This document shows positions 12,001 through 24,000 of a stretch of 64,000 bases of DNA, one piece after another; position 1 is the stretch's first letter, and every line of letters begins with the position of its first letter. A model generated the notes under the pieces. It ran no database searches. It saw only the letters and a program-made list of their open reading frames with translations, and had not been told where the DNA came from. Origin of the DNA: Callorhinus ursinus (lineage: Eukaryota; Chordata; Mammalia; Carnivora; Otariidae). Where the stretch lies: the NCBI RefSeq assembly GCF_003265705.1, contig NW_020313057.1, positions 5,301,846 to 5,365,845 on the forward strand. Direction: 5' to 3'. A program made the translations under genes and the position numbers.

Positions 12001-15000
12001 ATCCAGCAACCCGGCAAAGGCCCTACATTCAGACAGACTTTTCTTCCCACTGAATTCTCTTTATTGGTATTGTGATTTCAGGTCATGAGTGCTGACCCCA
12101 AACTGTGTATCCGCTTCATGCCTCTGTGTAGTCATGAACTTGGAGGGCAACTCTCCCTTTGAGACTGCTAGCTGGGAAGAAACCCAGGGGATCAGATCAC
12201 AAGGAGCGCAGACCGGGGAGCTGAGTGGGACAATACTGGAGACTCTGCCCTCATCTTCTCAGCAGGCCTGGCCCTTGCCAAAACTGCCCGTGGGAGGTAG
12301 CAGCCGCTTTGGGTCTTGCCACGTCCTGCCCCTTCATCCGTCACGGTGGGCAGTCATGCAAGGTGGTTCTGAGCGCTGGGCTTCCTGAAAACTCAAGGCC
12401 TGTATGTGTCACACTTGTTTTCTTCTCTTCTCAAACACTAATTTAAAACTTGACAAAATGTGATAACAATGTTTACATTTCTAGGACTCCATTAGAAGCC
12501 TTGATTGGAAAAGTTTGTGTTAAGAAAGAAATGGATTCTTATCCTGACAGCAGGGCTGTTACAAAGGTTTAAATGCCTTACTGTGGACCCTTCCAGAACG
12601 TAAGGTGTTAAAGATGAACAGCTGCAGACAGCGTAACCAGTCCAACTGCCTTTGACTGTGCAAGAGGCTTCGCAACTTGATTTGCACAATTGTGAGTTTG
12701 TTAATGAGCTCTGACAATATATTTGAGATGTACTTCAATTTAATATACTTGGCACAAAGTGGGGACTTAAGAAGTATTTACTGAATTACCATATATGCAT
12801 TTAAGGTGAACCTGTCTCCTGACAGGATGAAACCCCTTTAGTCAGCAAACCCTTTAGCAAGCTGTTATGTTTGACAGCTCTCCCTTTGCCCACTCTCAGC
12901 CGGCGTTCCTGCGTGTGTGTGCCTGCAGGATCTGTCTTCTGACCTTTGTCACAAGTACACGTTTCTGTAAAAGCTACTGAGGAGGCACCATACAAGAAAG
13001 GAATGCATCCCTAAACTTCTTGGTCCTACAGCTTGATTTCCCTTGGGTCTTATCTCTTTGGTGCCTCAGGCACATGGGCAACTGCTGATTTTTGTAGTTG
13101 GTGGTAAATGGAAGATATATTCCTGAAAGCAGTTCAGGTTCCCTAGTGTTGCATGACTTTGCCAAACTTTCCCTTTTTGAGAACGCATTTCTGGTTGAGA
13201 ATGAGGATGTATTTTTTTTCTAGAACAAGGAAACCCCTGGTTTACACGTAAGAGATGCTTAGTAAATATTATTTTATGCTGTGATAAGAAGGAAGAGAGT
13301 TTTGTGAAGAAAATGGACTTCACTTTGGTCAGCCAATGACAAAACACCTTTTGTAATGCGGCTCCTTCTGGGGCAGAGCCAATCTACCAAGCACGGACTG
13401 TTCGTGCTCCTGAAACATCACCACTGTGAACCTGACACACTCAGGGAATCAGCTCTTTTCAGTCCCTTCTGGAACAAGACAGGTTGCGGGCAACCTTATT
13501 GGCAAACAATAAGCCAGTGACACTAGCGTCCTAGCTCCTGATACTGATCTACCTCCCCAGGTGGCCCAACAAAACTGGGTTTCAAAGGCGGGGCCAGTAA
13601 GAAGACAAGAATGTGTGCCTTTATGCAAACCAACAAATCGAGTAAGGAACCTAAGGAGCTGCCCTGAGCGGCAGGCAGCTGGCCGTCCCCTACCCGGCGG
13701 GCGCGCACGAGAAGGGACGCCTCGGCATACCCCGCCAACCACACTCCCGGGCAAGTGCTGGAACCCACCACCCAGTGCCCTGGAGGATCACGTCTGCAGG
13801 GCCCAGCGAGTTCGGTTACCTTTCTCGGCACCGCTCTCCCCAAGGCCACCGCCGGCGTGGAGCAGAAGAGCCCGAGGTTCACCCCCGGAGTGGCGAAAGA
13901 GGACGTGTCGCTCGCCACGGCGATGTCGCAGCTGGCGACCAGCTGGCAGCCGGCCGCGGTGGCCAAGCCGTTCACCATGGCGATGACGGGGACCGGGTGG
14001 TTCTGGATCAGCATCATGACCTGGAGGAGCAAACACACCCCTTCATTTCCGCCCGGGAGCGAAACGCAACATTCACCTGTATCATTGTATGTGACGTCAC
14101 CCTTCGCAGAGCATGTTCCGTATGCATTAGCTCAGGGTCTGGGCGGGGGGGGGGGGGGGGGGGGAAAGGAGGCATGAAGAGAACCAAGCGGGCATTAAAT
14201 ACCGACGGTCTGGTCTCCCTGAGACCCAGGGGAGGAGCGGACCCTCCCTGACAACCGGGCTGCTGCGAAGGCTCAGAGGGGAAGGCACTCGCCCAGGCGG
14301 CAGGATGCAGGGGTTGATGGCACAGCCCTGGTCTTCCCACCCCCGGCAGGACGCCGCTGTGAGGGTCACGGTCCCCTCTGACTGGTCCCCAGCAGCCCCC
14401 CTGAAGCACAGAGCTGTTTTGATCTCTGGGGAAGGGGGTGGCAAGTCTGAAACGGGTATTTGGTACTTCCTTGAAAAATTAAGGCGAAAAAGGAACTGGA
14501 AGGCAATTTCTGTAGTAATTACTTCTCAAATTACCGCGGGGAACATTCTCTCGATTCTATTACAATGGTGTGGGGATGCCCTGCTGTCATCAAAATAAAC
14601 AAAACTCCCCAAACAAGGCCCCTGCACAGAGAGGAGCCAGAAAACTTGCTCACGTGACGCTTCCCCTCTCCCCACCCCATAAATCGCCAGAGGTTTTAAC
14701 TTATTTTTGCAGCTTACCAAATAACTTGGTTTATTTCTCCAATTTTTTTTCATGCCACTCTAAACAGAGTGCGTTGCTATGGTAACTTGGATGTATAAAT
14801 AGTTGCACCTTGAACCCTGGCAGGGAAGGAGGGCAGGTGGGAAGGAGCCACTATATCTGGGCTTGTTTCCCACAGCGGCAACTCCGAAAAAATGACCTTT
14901 CATTGATTTGAAGATTTTGCCCAAGGAACTCAGCCTTTTGCATTCACAAACGTATTATATTTGTCAGCTTTATTATAAAATAGCCAATTATATGTTTAGG

Positions 15001-18000
15001 GATATGATATATTCTATAGTAGTGGTTTGGAGTTTTTTTAGGGGGTCACCTTTTGAGAATCTGACAAATGCTAATGACCCTCTCCTCGGAAGAACGCACA
15101 CATATATATCCGCACCCCAAACTGTTCATGGATTTAGGGGGTTTGCGAACTCCAGGTGAGGATGACGATGGTCAGTGATAGAGCTCATTCTCAGTGAACT
15201 GCAAGAGCTAGGAGAAGAATGCTTAGGAACTTCTAATGTCTTGCTGCAAAGAAAGATTTTTTTTTTTTTGGCTGAGTGTTGTCTGTCACCTAATGAACTG
15301 GTTACTTATGAAAAGTCACCTGGCCGTAATTAGCGTTGAACAATTTGTGTCTCCTGTGTGTCATCTACGAAGCACTAGGATTCTATACAACCTGGTGGGA
15401 AAATACTTAGATTGCAACAATATTAAAAATATTCATACCTTTCATCTAGGGAACACTTCTTTTTTTTTAGGGATCACTTCTAAGGAATAATCCTAAAATA
15501 GGTAAAAAGCTGTCTGGGCAAAGATGTTCAAAAATTATTTTATATTAGTGAAAAACTAATAAGTAACATAAATATACAAAAATAAGTAAGGGGCACCTGG
15601 GTGGCTCAGTCAGTTAAGCGTCTGCCTTTGGCTCGGGTCATGATTCCAAGGTCCTGGGATTGAGCCCTGAGTCAGGCTCCCTGCTCAGCAGGGACCCTGC
15701 TTCTCCCTCTCCCTCCTGCGAGGGCTCTCTCTCTCTTTCAAATAAATAATTAAAAAAAATAATAAATAAATAAGAAAAATGGCTATGTGAACTAATTGTC
15801 CATTTAATGGAATGCTGTGTTCTCATTACAAGATTTTCCACCAGACACAGGAGCGTGGTGGTGGTCTGGGTCTTGCGTGGTGGGCTGGAGCCAGGCTCCT
15901 GGGGTTTGATGCCCAGTCTATCACTTACCCACTGGCTGTCACTCGGTCTTCACACCCGGGTATAATAATGGGCATAAGAATAGTACAAACCTTCTAGAAC
16001 ATGAGAATTATATATATGTCTAAAGTATTCGAAACCTTATGTGGCACATGGTAAGCATTCAATGCTATAATCACATTATACAATTATACAGTATAATTGC
16101 TCTTATGTATGATTATTCAGACAAATAGGTTCACATGGGAAAAGGTTTGAAAGAAATATACTAAATATTAGCATTCTCTCTGGGTGGTAGGATCATGGTC
16201 CAGTACCAGCAGTTTATTTTCCTTCCTTCTATTTTTCTGGATTTTCAAAATTTTCCACAGTGTTTATTCTTTGTATAATTAAAACATATTTTAAGTAACT
16301 TTATTTTTTAAGTATGCTCCACCCTCAACATGGGGCTTGCACCCATGACCCTGAGATCAAGAGTCACATGCTCTACTGACTGAGCCAGCCAGGCACGCCA
16401 AAACATATTTTATTTAAAATTTTTTTTTATTTTTTAAAGATTTTTTTAAATTTATTTGAGAGAGAGCGAGAGCACGCACGCAGGTGCACACGCATGGGGG
16501 GAGAGGGGCAGAAGAAAGAGAGTCTCCAGCACTGAGCGAGGAGCCCCACTGGGAGCATGACCCCAGCAGAAATCAAGTCAGACACCCAGCCGGCCGAGCC
16601 ACCCAGGTGCCCCCCCAAGTGTATTTTAAATAAAGTTAGAAAGCAATGCAGGAAAGACAAAGACAAGCCAGATAATAAATCAGCTGGGGCAATCAATCCC
16701 TTGGTAGTCAAGAAATGATTATCCCTCCTAGTTTACCTTCCTGAGCTAAATATTTTTCCTGGGCTCTGCCTGCTCCAAAATGTGACGTATACCTAAGTAT
16801 AGCTTAGCCTCGCTCAGCAGCGTTACTGAGGGCTCTGTCGGAGGCCTTGCCCTGTTGCCGTTTCACTGGAGGGGGTGAGGAGAAAGAGAAGCAGCTCTTC
16901 CTGGACGAGGGTTTCTACCCTTGAACTTCAACAGGACAAAAGAAGAGACACAAGGGGTAGGTCTCCAGGGAAATCTGTCACATCAGCTCCACAGAGGGTT
17001 ACTTTTGCTCTCCCACGGCCACGTGTTTCTTCTCCTTCTCGGTTTACCCTATTCCTGCTCTGTAAATCATTAACGATCAGGAGGCACCGGTCTGCAAGGA
17101 AGCTGCTACAGTTTAGACGCTGAGCCAAGTCAGGAATCTCTGTCTTCTCTAAATCCAAACTTTCTCATGCCTGAACGGAACAGTGAAATATCTAGCTCAT
17201 TCCGTCCCAGTCTGTCTGTTGATTACATTTGGAAATTGAAATCTTGCACAAGTTCACCATGCCCCTATTTATCCAGGACAATGTGATTTTCTTAGAAAAA
17301 GTATTCAAGAAATCAATGCACTTTCACTCCCATCTCCTTGTGTTAGGACAAGGTCCTGTTCCTGCACTGTCTTTTTCAGTGAGCCTGCAAAAGGCTCACT
17401 GGGGGTGGCCAGCTTCCACGAAACCTGGCCTTTCTCCTCTGAAGCAGCCCCTGGCTCCCCCCGTTGGCCCTCTTGCTAACCCGTTTAGCCCTCAGTTCAT
17501 GAAGAGACAGCAGAGTGTTGTAAAAGCAGGCCCTTTAGCGAGGATGGGAGGGCTCTAGTGGTTCTCTTTGATGCTCTTCTGTTTTAGCCAAACACACTGG
17601 ATATTAGCCGAGAAATAACTCCTAGAGCACCGTGCCTTGGCAAACACAAGAGCAGAATGTGACATAAACGCTATTAATGTGGAACAAAAGACCGAAGCCT
17701 TAGGTCCAGGTTGCTTCTGCCTCTCCCTGAAGCGTCATGTCAGTTGCTTTTCTGGCTGGTCCTGCCATGAAATGAGAACACTCTAATTGACTCTCCTTGC
17801 TGCATTCTGGAAGGGCGAGGAAAAAAAATGGTGGTCGAGACGGCATCTTAGTCACCTTCCTGTCAGCCTCCCTGTTGCTCACCTCTGTCTCGTCTATATA
17901 GAAGTTATCATGAAATATTTGTTGAGTCATTAATGACCAAATAAATGAGCAAGTCAACGAACGAATGAAAAATTAGGTGAAGTAATCTTAGGATCGATCA

Positions 18001-21000
18001 GGTTATGAAACTGTTTTAGGTCTTTTTTTTTTTTTTAAGGTTGATTTATTTATTTGAGAGAGAGAGTTTTTAAATATTTATTTATAAAATAAATAGAGCA
18101 CGAATGGGAGAGGGAGGGGGAGAGAGAATATCTCAAGCAGGCTCCATGCTCGGCGTGGAGCCCAACACGGGGCTTGATCTCACGACCCTGAGATCATGAC
18201 CTGAGCCAAGACCAAGAGTCAGTTGCTAAACCAACTGTGCCACCCAGGCGCTCCTGAAACTGTTTTATGTCTTGCTTCTCACCTACATATCCAGTTTCCG
18301 TTCGGCAGGAACCTTGTTTTTCCTTCTTTTTCCCTCAGTACCTTGCAAGTGTTATGCATACAGTAGTGCTCAATGAGTAGCTATGAAATGGGCAATGCCT
18401 TACTTAAAGTTGTATTCTATTCAGGTTTTTATTATCCAGGGGTTGACTTGATATATTTATAATCACCTCAAACCTTTTGTTCCTCTTCCTCTCTGCGGGC
18501 AATTTCTCTCCTTTGTATGGTTAAAGAGACAGACAGAAGTAAGCGTGAAGAGGTTACTTCTCCCACTTGGAGGTGGTGATTACAAAGGTTGGTTGGAAGA
18601 AGGGTTTGAAAATAATCTTTAAGGGGCGCCTGGGTGGCTCAGTCGTTAAGCGTCTGCCTTCGGCTCAGGTCGTGATCCCGGGGTCCTGGGATCGAGCCCC
18701 GCATCGGGCTCCCTGCTCCGCGGGAAGCCTGCTTCTCCCTCTCCCGCTCCCCCTGCTTGTGCTCCCTCTCTCGCTGTGTCTCTCTCTGTCAAATAAATAA
18801 ATAAAATCTTTAAAAAAAAAAAGAATCTTTAAAATCTTTAAAAGTATTATTCCATTCACAAATATTCTCTCTCTCCCATTAACAGAGATGTTTTTGTTTA
18901 AAATTAAAACAAAAAATTTATACTAATCTTAGGTTCTTCCCCTCTAAAGATGTACACCCCCACTCTTTACCTCTTCCTTAAGACACGTCTACCAAGACAC
19001 ACTCCCATGATCCTGGAGGCAGCAACTATCAGCACTAGCCTATATTTCACTTTCTTTGGCTTGTAACAAGATCCATCACAAACCATGGTCACTTCTTAAA
19101 AATCGAAACCAAATAGTGGCCTGGGTGAAAGATGCACCAGTGACCTGTCTGCAGTGACTAGGTCTCATAGATAAAGCCTTATCTGTAAAGTGGAAGCCTA
19201 ATTCAGTATTTCATGTAACTACCATTTTCGGGTGTTCGATGTCGACCCTCATCCTGACTTACCTCAGAACAGGTCTGAAATACTTCGGCATGATAATCTG
19301 GGCTTCGCTCATCTGTCAGTTCCTTTAAATCATGCCCAGAAGAAAATACGGGCCCCTCAGCTGCAAATGTTTCCAGTGGAGAGAAGAAAAGAATAGAAAG
19401 AGATGTAAACAGCCAAGCTTAAACGTTCACTTACTTACCCACAGGATAGCTAGCAATCGCGTTGAGGCCTTGGACACTTAGAGAAAGTTAATGGCTCGAT
19501 TTTGGTAAGAATAATTCCATTTTGCCTGAAAAGTGACAGCCAGTATTTTGTGGTGACACGGTAAGGTGAGGCATAGGTTCTCAAAGGTCTGCGGTGGTGG
19601 TACCAGTGAAAACATGTTATGCCGACAAGGAAAAGGCTCAGACACCACAGTGAATGTACTCTTTCCAGAATGACCCCTCCAGTTTCACACTTTTGTTTCT
19701 GGACTTGGTCCGGCCTGAGTGTATAGACTCATTTGGACCCCTCAAGCCCACCCTGCCTCCCGCAGTGTCCCTGCCCTCTGGTCCACAGATAATGGCTACC
19801 CACACAGGGCGGAATCTGGAAGGTCGGAGTGTGAAGAGAGCCCCTTTATTTTTACCAGGGATCTGAGGATGCGGTTTTACTGTTACCATTGTCATTAGCA
19901 ACAACGATGCAATGTAATTCCATCGATCAACTGGCAACACTTTCTCCTATTTCCCTTTTCCTATGGCTGCTGGGACAGACAATACTATGCCCTGCACACA
20001 GGCGAGAAAACCGTACCGTTCAGAGCTAGTTGCCCCACTGCATCTGGGTTACACCCCCATGGCGGCTGGACAGTATTTGCTCTATCTCTTTTCCCTTCGC
20101 CATGCAAAAAGTTGAAAATTTGGGGGTGCCTGGTTGGCTCAGTTGGTTAAGCGTCTCACTCTCGATTTCAGTTCAGGTCATGATCTCAGGGTCATGAGAT
20201 CAAGCCCTGCATCAGGCTCCATGATGGCTGTGGAGTCTGCTTGAGATTCTCTCTCTCTGCCCCTCTCTCCCCACCCCCCCGTACTCGTGCATGCTCTCAC
20301 TCTCATACACTCAAAAATAAATTAAAAATTTGTTTTTAAAAGTTGAAAATTTATATCCAACCACAGACAAGAAGGTAACATTCTGAGTACCTGCCTCCAG
20401 AAACACTGATTCTTAATTTTTAAAAAATAGTGCATCATAGGGCAGCATCTGTTTTATTTTTCTGTGGTTGCTTTAAAATGATGACACTGCTATTATTTAT
20501 ACCCCTGTCATCAGCACCAGATGATTTGGTAAAAAGTATTACTGGAAAAAGGGCATGGGAAGAAATGAGCAAAATACACATGCTTTCTGGCACCTTTGAA
20601 GAAGACCACAGATCTCGGTGGAAAGCTTAGTTGAGAGCAGAAAAGACAAACCAATCAATTGCCCAGCAGCCTGTCCTAGCCAACTAGGTAGTCTACCGAA
20701 AGCATTAGTGATTATAAACCCATCTTAATAGATCCACGAAGAAACCAGTTTTCTGATTTTGATGGGAAGACGAGCATGGCCAAGGGTGGCAATGTTTTGT
20801 ATCTGACACATCCGACAAAAAGGAAAGGACATATTCTCACCACACAGTAATCTTTCCTATCATTTCTCCAGTTAACTACACGGTTTTTTCATAATGTTCT
20901 TGTAAAGGAGCTTCCGAAACAATTCTCCCGTTAAGCGAAGGAATGCCCCGGTTGACCAAAGAATTTTGAGAAACTGCTTCCAGGTCCTGCAAGAACACGG

Positions 21001-24000
21001 AGGATGGGTATCAGATAAATACCTGAAATGATGATGACTTTCAGATCTCTGCTTTCAGCCTCGTGAAGAATGTCACTTTGCAGAGATTTCAGCATGGCTA
21101 ATGACAGCGCGTTCCTCTTCTTCGGATCACTCAGGACAATGTTCCTGGGAAGAACGTTTTATAATTACTGGGTCGTGCACGAAATCAAAACAAGTGAGGA
21201 TCCCCGCAATTCCTTTCTTACCCCGGGGGCTATTTTTTAAAACACCAGAAAAGAGAGCCGTGGGTGCTTAGAGACAACTGAGAGGGTCTGCCAACTATCT
21301 GGAGTTACAGCTAAGGCAAAACGAGGAGGCTGCCTGAAAAGTGGCCTGGGTTTCCTCCCTCGTGCCCTGGGTTTGTTTCTCTTTGTCTCCACGACTGCTG
21401 TCAGAAACAGGACTGCCACCTCCCCCCAAAGGGCAGGTCACAGCAGTTCCAAAAATCACCACTGCCCATTCCGAGAGGCGCTGAGGCTTATAAGCCCACA
21501 GTGGGAGCCAGAGGAAGCTGCCACACTGTGGCTACCTTCAGCTCCGTTCTCTCTGCTGTTCTTCAAGAGTAAGGTTAGGGAAGGAGCCGAGAATGAAAAG
21601 ACGCCCCCCAAGCCTCCCCCATGCACCCCACCGAGGAGGCAGCGCAGTTGCAGTGGCCAGCGTGCATGGGTGACAGCATCTTTCCATGTTTTTATAGCGG
21701 CATCCTGAAATTCCACTGAATAATTCATGCCGAGGACGGGCAATGTGGGAAGAACAGAAGGACGGGGGCAGACAGCAAGAAGGCTCTTCTGGACGCCGTC
21801 CTCCAACAAGGAGCTGGCATGCCAAGGTCTCGCTGTTTTAAGGTATCCCACGTGCTAATTAAAAGAACCGGTATTGTCATCTGGCTGCCTGTATACAGAA
21901 GGGTCTGATTTGTGCGGTGAGACGGAACGGGCACGGAGCCAGACTCCAGGCTATTGTTCTGTATGTTGCCTCTGTTTCCCCTTGGCCCCCGGCTACATGT
22001 TTTCTGCCTTTCTCACTCTTTCTTTGGCTCTGCTATGTGTCAGCCTGGATCCTCCTTAAATAGCCCTCTGGGCCACTGGCTTCTGGAAAACCACTTCCGT
22101 GCTTTTCAGTGCTACACGAACACCCATTTTCTTTGGAACACCCTTCCGGCTTTGCTGCCATCTTCAGATGACTGTGACAGTCATCGCTTTGTTTCTCATC
22201 AACACCTTTCCTCCTGAGTGCCAAAAATGATTTGCAGCTGATAGGCCGATAGGTGATGAAACCCGCGTTTTGGGGTGTGGTAAGAGAAGTGCCGACGGAA
22301 CCTTCCAGTAAGATAATGAGTGTGCTTTTCTGCAGCAAACCTAAGAGCTGCCATCCCGTCAGTGACATGTGCTTAAATTAAATTCTAAGGCCTCGGGCAA
22401 AATCGTGTAGAAAGATGCTGGCGCCCGGATGCCCTTGCCGCACGTTGGCGCCTGTTCGTACGTGGCCCATTAACCCTTTGGCTGGTGCGTTCCACACCCT
22501 GTCAGAGTGCTCTGAATTGCTGAGTTCACTTCTCAACCGGGCACAGCCAGGCTTCTCTTCCTGCCACTCCACTCAGTCTGCCCTCGCCGAGAATCTCCTC
22601 ATTGCCAGAACCAAATCCAACGGCCATTTGGATCATGCTCTCCTTCTGTCTCCTGTTTTTTGGTGCTTCTCTAGCTTGTCCTCTACCTCTTCAAAGGGCT
22701 CCTTGCCTTCCACTCGCCCCTAAATGATCCTCATTTCTTCCCTCTTCAACTGGCCATCAGAGCTGGCTGGTAATACCTCCTAAAAATCTTAGCAGTCTGA
22801 ATTCTCCCAATGTCTATCTTGGGGCAAAACGTGTGAGGCCTCGCACCTACAGCTTCACCAACACCACCACTGGAAAGAGGGAATCACCAAGAGTGAGGGC
22901 ACCGCCAGGGCATGTGATAAAAAGTGTAATATTTTCTGTTTGCAGGGCAGGAGATGGGCCCTGGGGAGGCCCCGATGAGCTGTCCGGAGCCCATCACATC
23001 ATTGTAAACCCCAGAAGGTCCGTGAGATGAGGCACCTGTCATGTTCACACACAGGGGAGACACTCGGCAGACACCTGCTGACTGAATTTATGACCCCAAA
23101 TAGCATTTTGATTTCTCACGTCCAACTCCATTAATTCCTGCAAATTTTCATCTCACTTAGTTTTTTGCCACCTCTTTTAAACCTCAGTGGCGAGGACACT
23201 GAGCTATACAGCGGAGTGGGAACAGCTTTGGAGGCAGATGGACCTTTTCCTGCCTCCTGGCTCTCTTTCCTCCCGGCTGTGTGGCCTTGAGGAGGCTGCC
23301 ACCTTTCTGAACTTGTTTACTCACTGTAGGATGGGGACAACATAACCTAGCTCGCAGACCACGAGAAGGATTTGGGGTAGCGACTGTACAGTGCCTAGCA
23401 CAGTACCCCAATTTGTGGCCGCCTTTCACTCCATGACAGTATCATTGCTGAGAGGAACAGCTTTGAAAAGGGAGGCTTGACGTGTGACTGAGTTGTTGAA
23501 GCTCACCAACTTTAGTGCCTAACATACCACTGCTTTAGTGATGGCTTTGGAGGTTCCTGCTTACTGATTCTGAGCACTTAGGTTAGACTGATGCTTCCTA
23601 TCGCCTCTCTTTCTGACTCATGTTTAGTTCTGGAGAATTCAACCAGAACTTCTTTGGTCACCGGGCTGCCATGCCAGATGTCAGGGCTCTGACCAGGTGG
23701 AACCAGATTTGCAGAAGCAGAACCACCCTTGAAAATGAGCAAGAAGGACCCCTGTCTGGGTGCTGTACTTTCGAGTACCCTGCTCTGGGCACCCTGCTCC
23801 AGCTGTGCCCTGCCAGGGGAGCCAGGAGTCCACCTGAATAGTATGATGTGCCCACCTGGAAATCACCACCCTCTTCCAAAAGCTGCCATGGTTACCTGAG
23901 ACTCTGAAATTCTCTGGCTTTGCGGGGGGCATCCTTAAGCCCACGGGGTGGCCAAGGGCCATTATTTCTAGGAGGGGAGGGGAGAGAGAGTATGGAGGCA

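Larger units (their letters stand above)
5042..13819 (-). other. ECHDC3: ECHDC3 intron 4
   Basis: An 8.8-kb intron with donor AAG|GTAACC at 13819 and acceptor CCGCAG at 5042. It holds an L2 3' end, a MER20-like MITE, a CAN-SINE, an MLT1 LTR, MIR relics, a CpG-richer patch at about 9810-10200 and a strong CTCF-type motif at 11717. No further exon of the family was seen; the flanking exons already join in frame. Confidence 0.85.
14021..19262 (-). other. ECHDC3: ECHDC3 intron 3
   Basis: A 5.2-kb intron with donor GAG|GTAAGT at 19262 and acceptor CCTCCAG at 14021. It contains a cluster of regulatory-motif matches near the exon 4 end, a 20-nt poly(G) run, five CAN-SINEs and a probable MIR at about 15885-16065. 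Confidence 0.85.

Noticed and set aside
13449..13819. Extension of the exon 4 reading frames past the donor
   Set aside because: The sequence after AAG|GTAACC is not homologous to the crotonase family, and exon 5 joins in frame at 5041, so it is intron.
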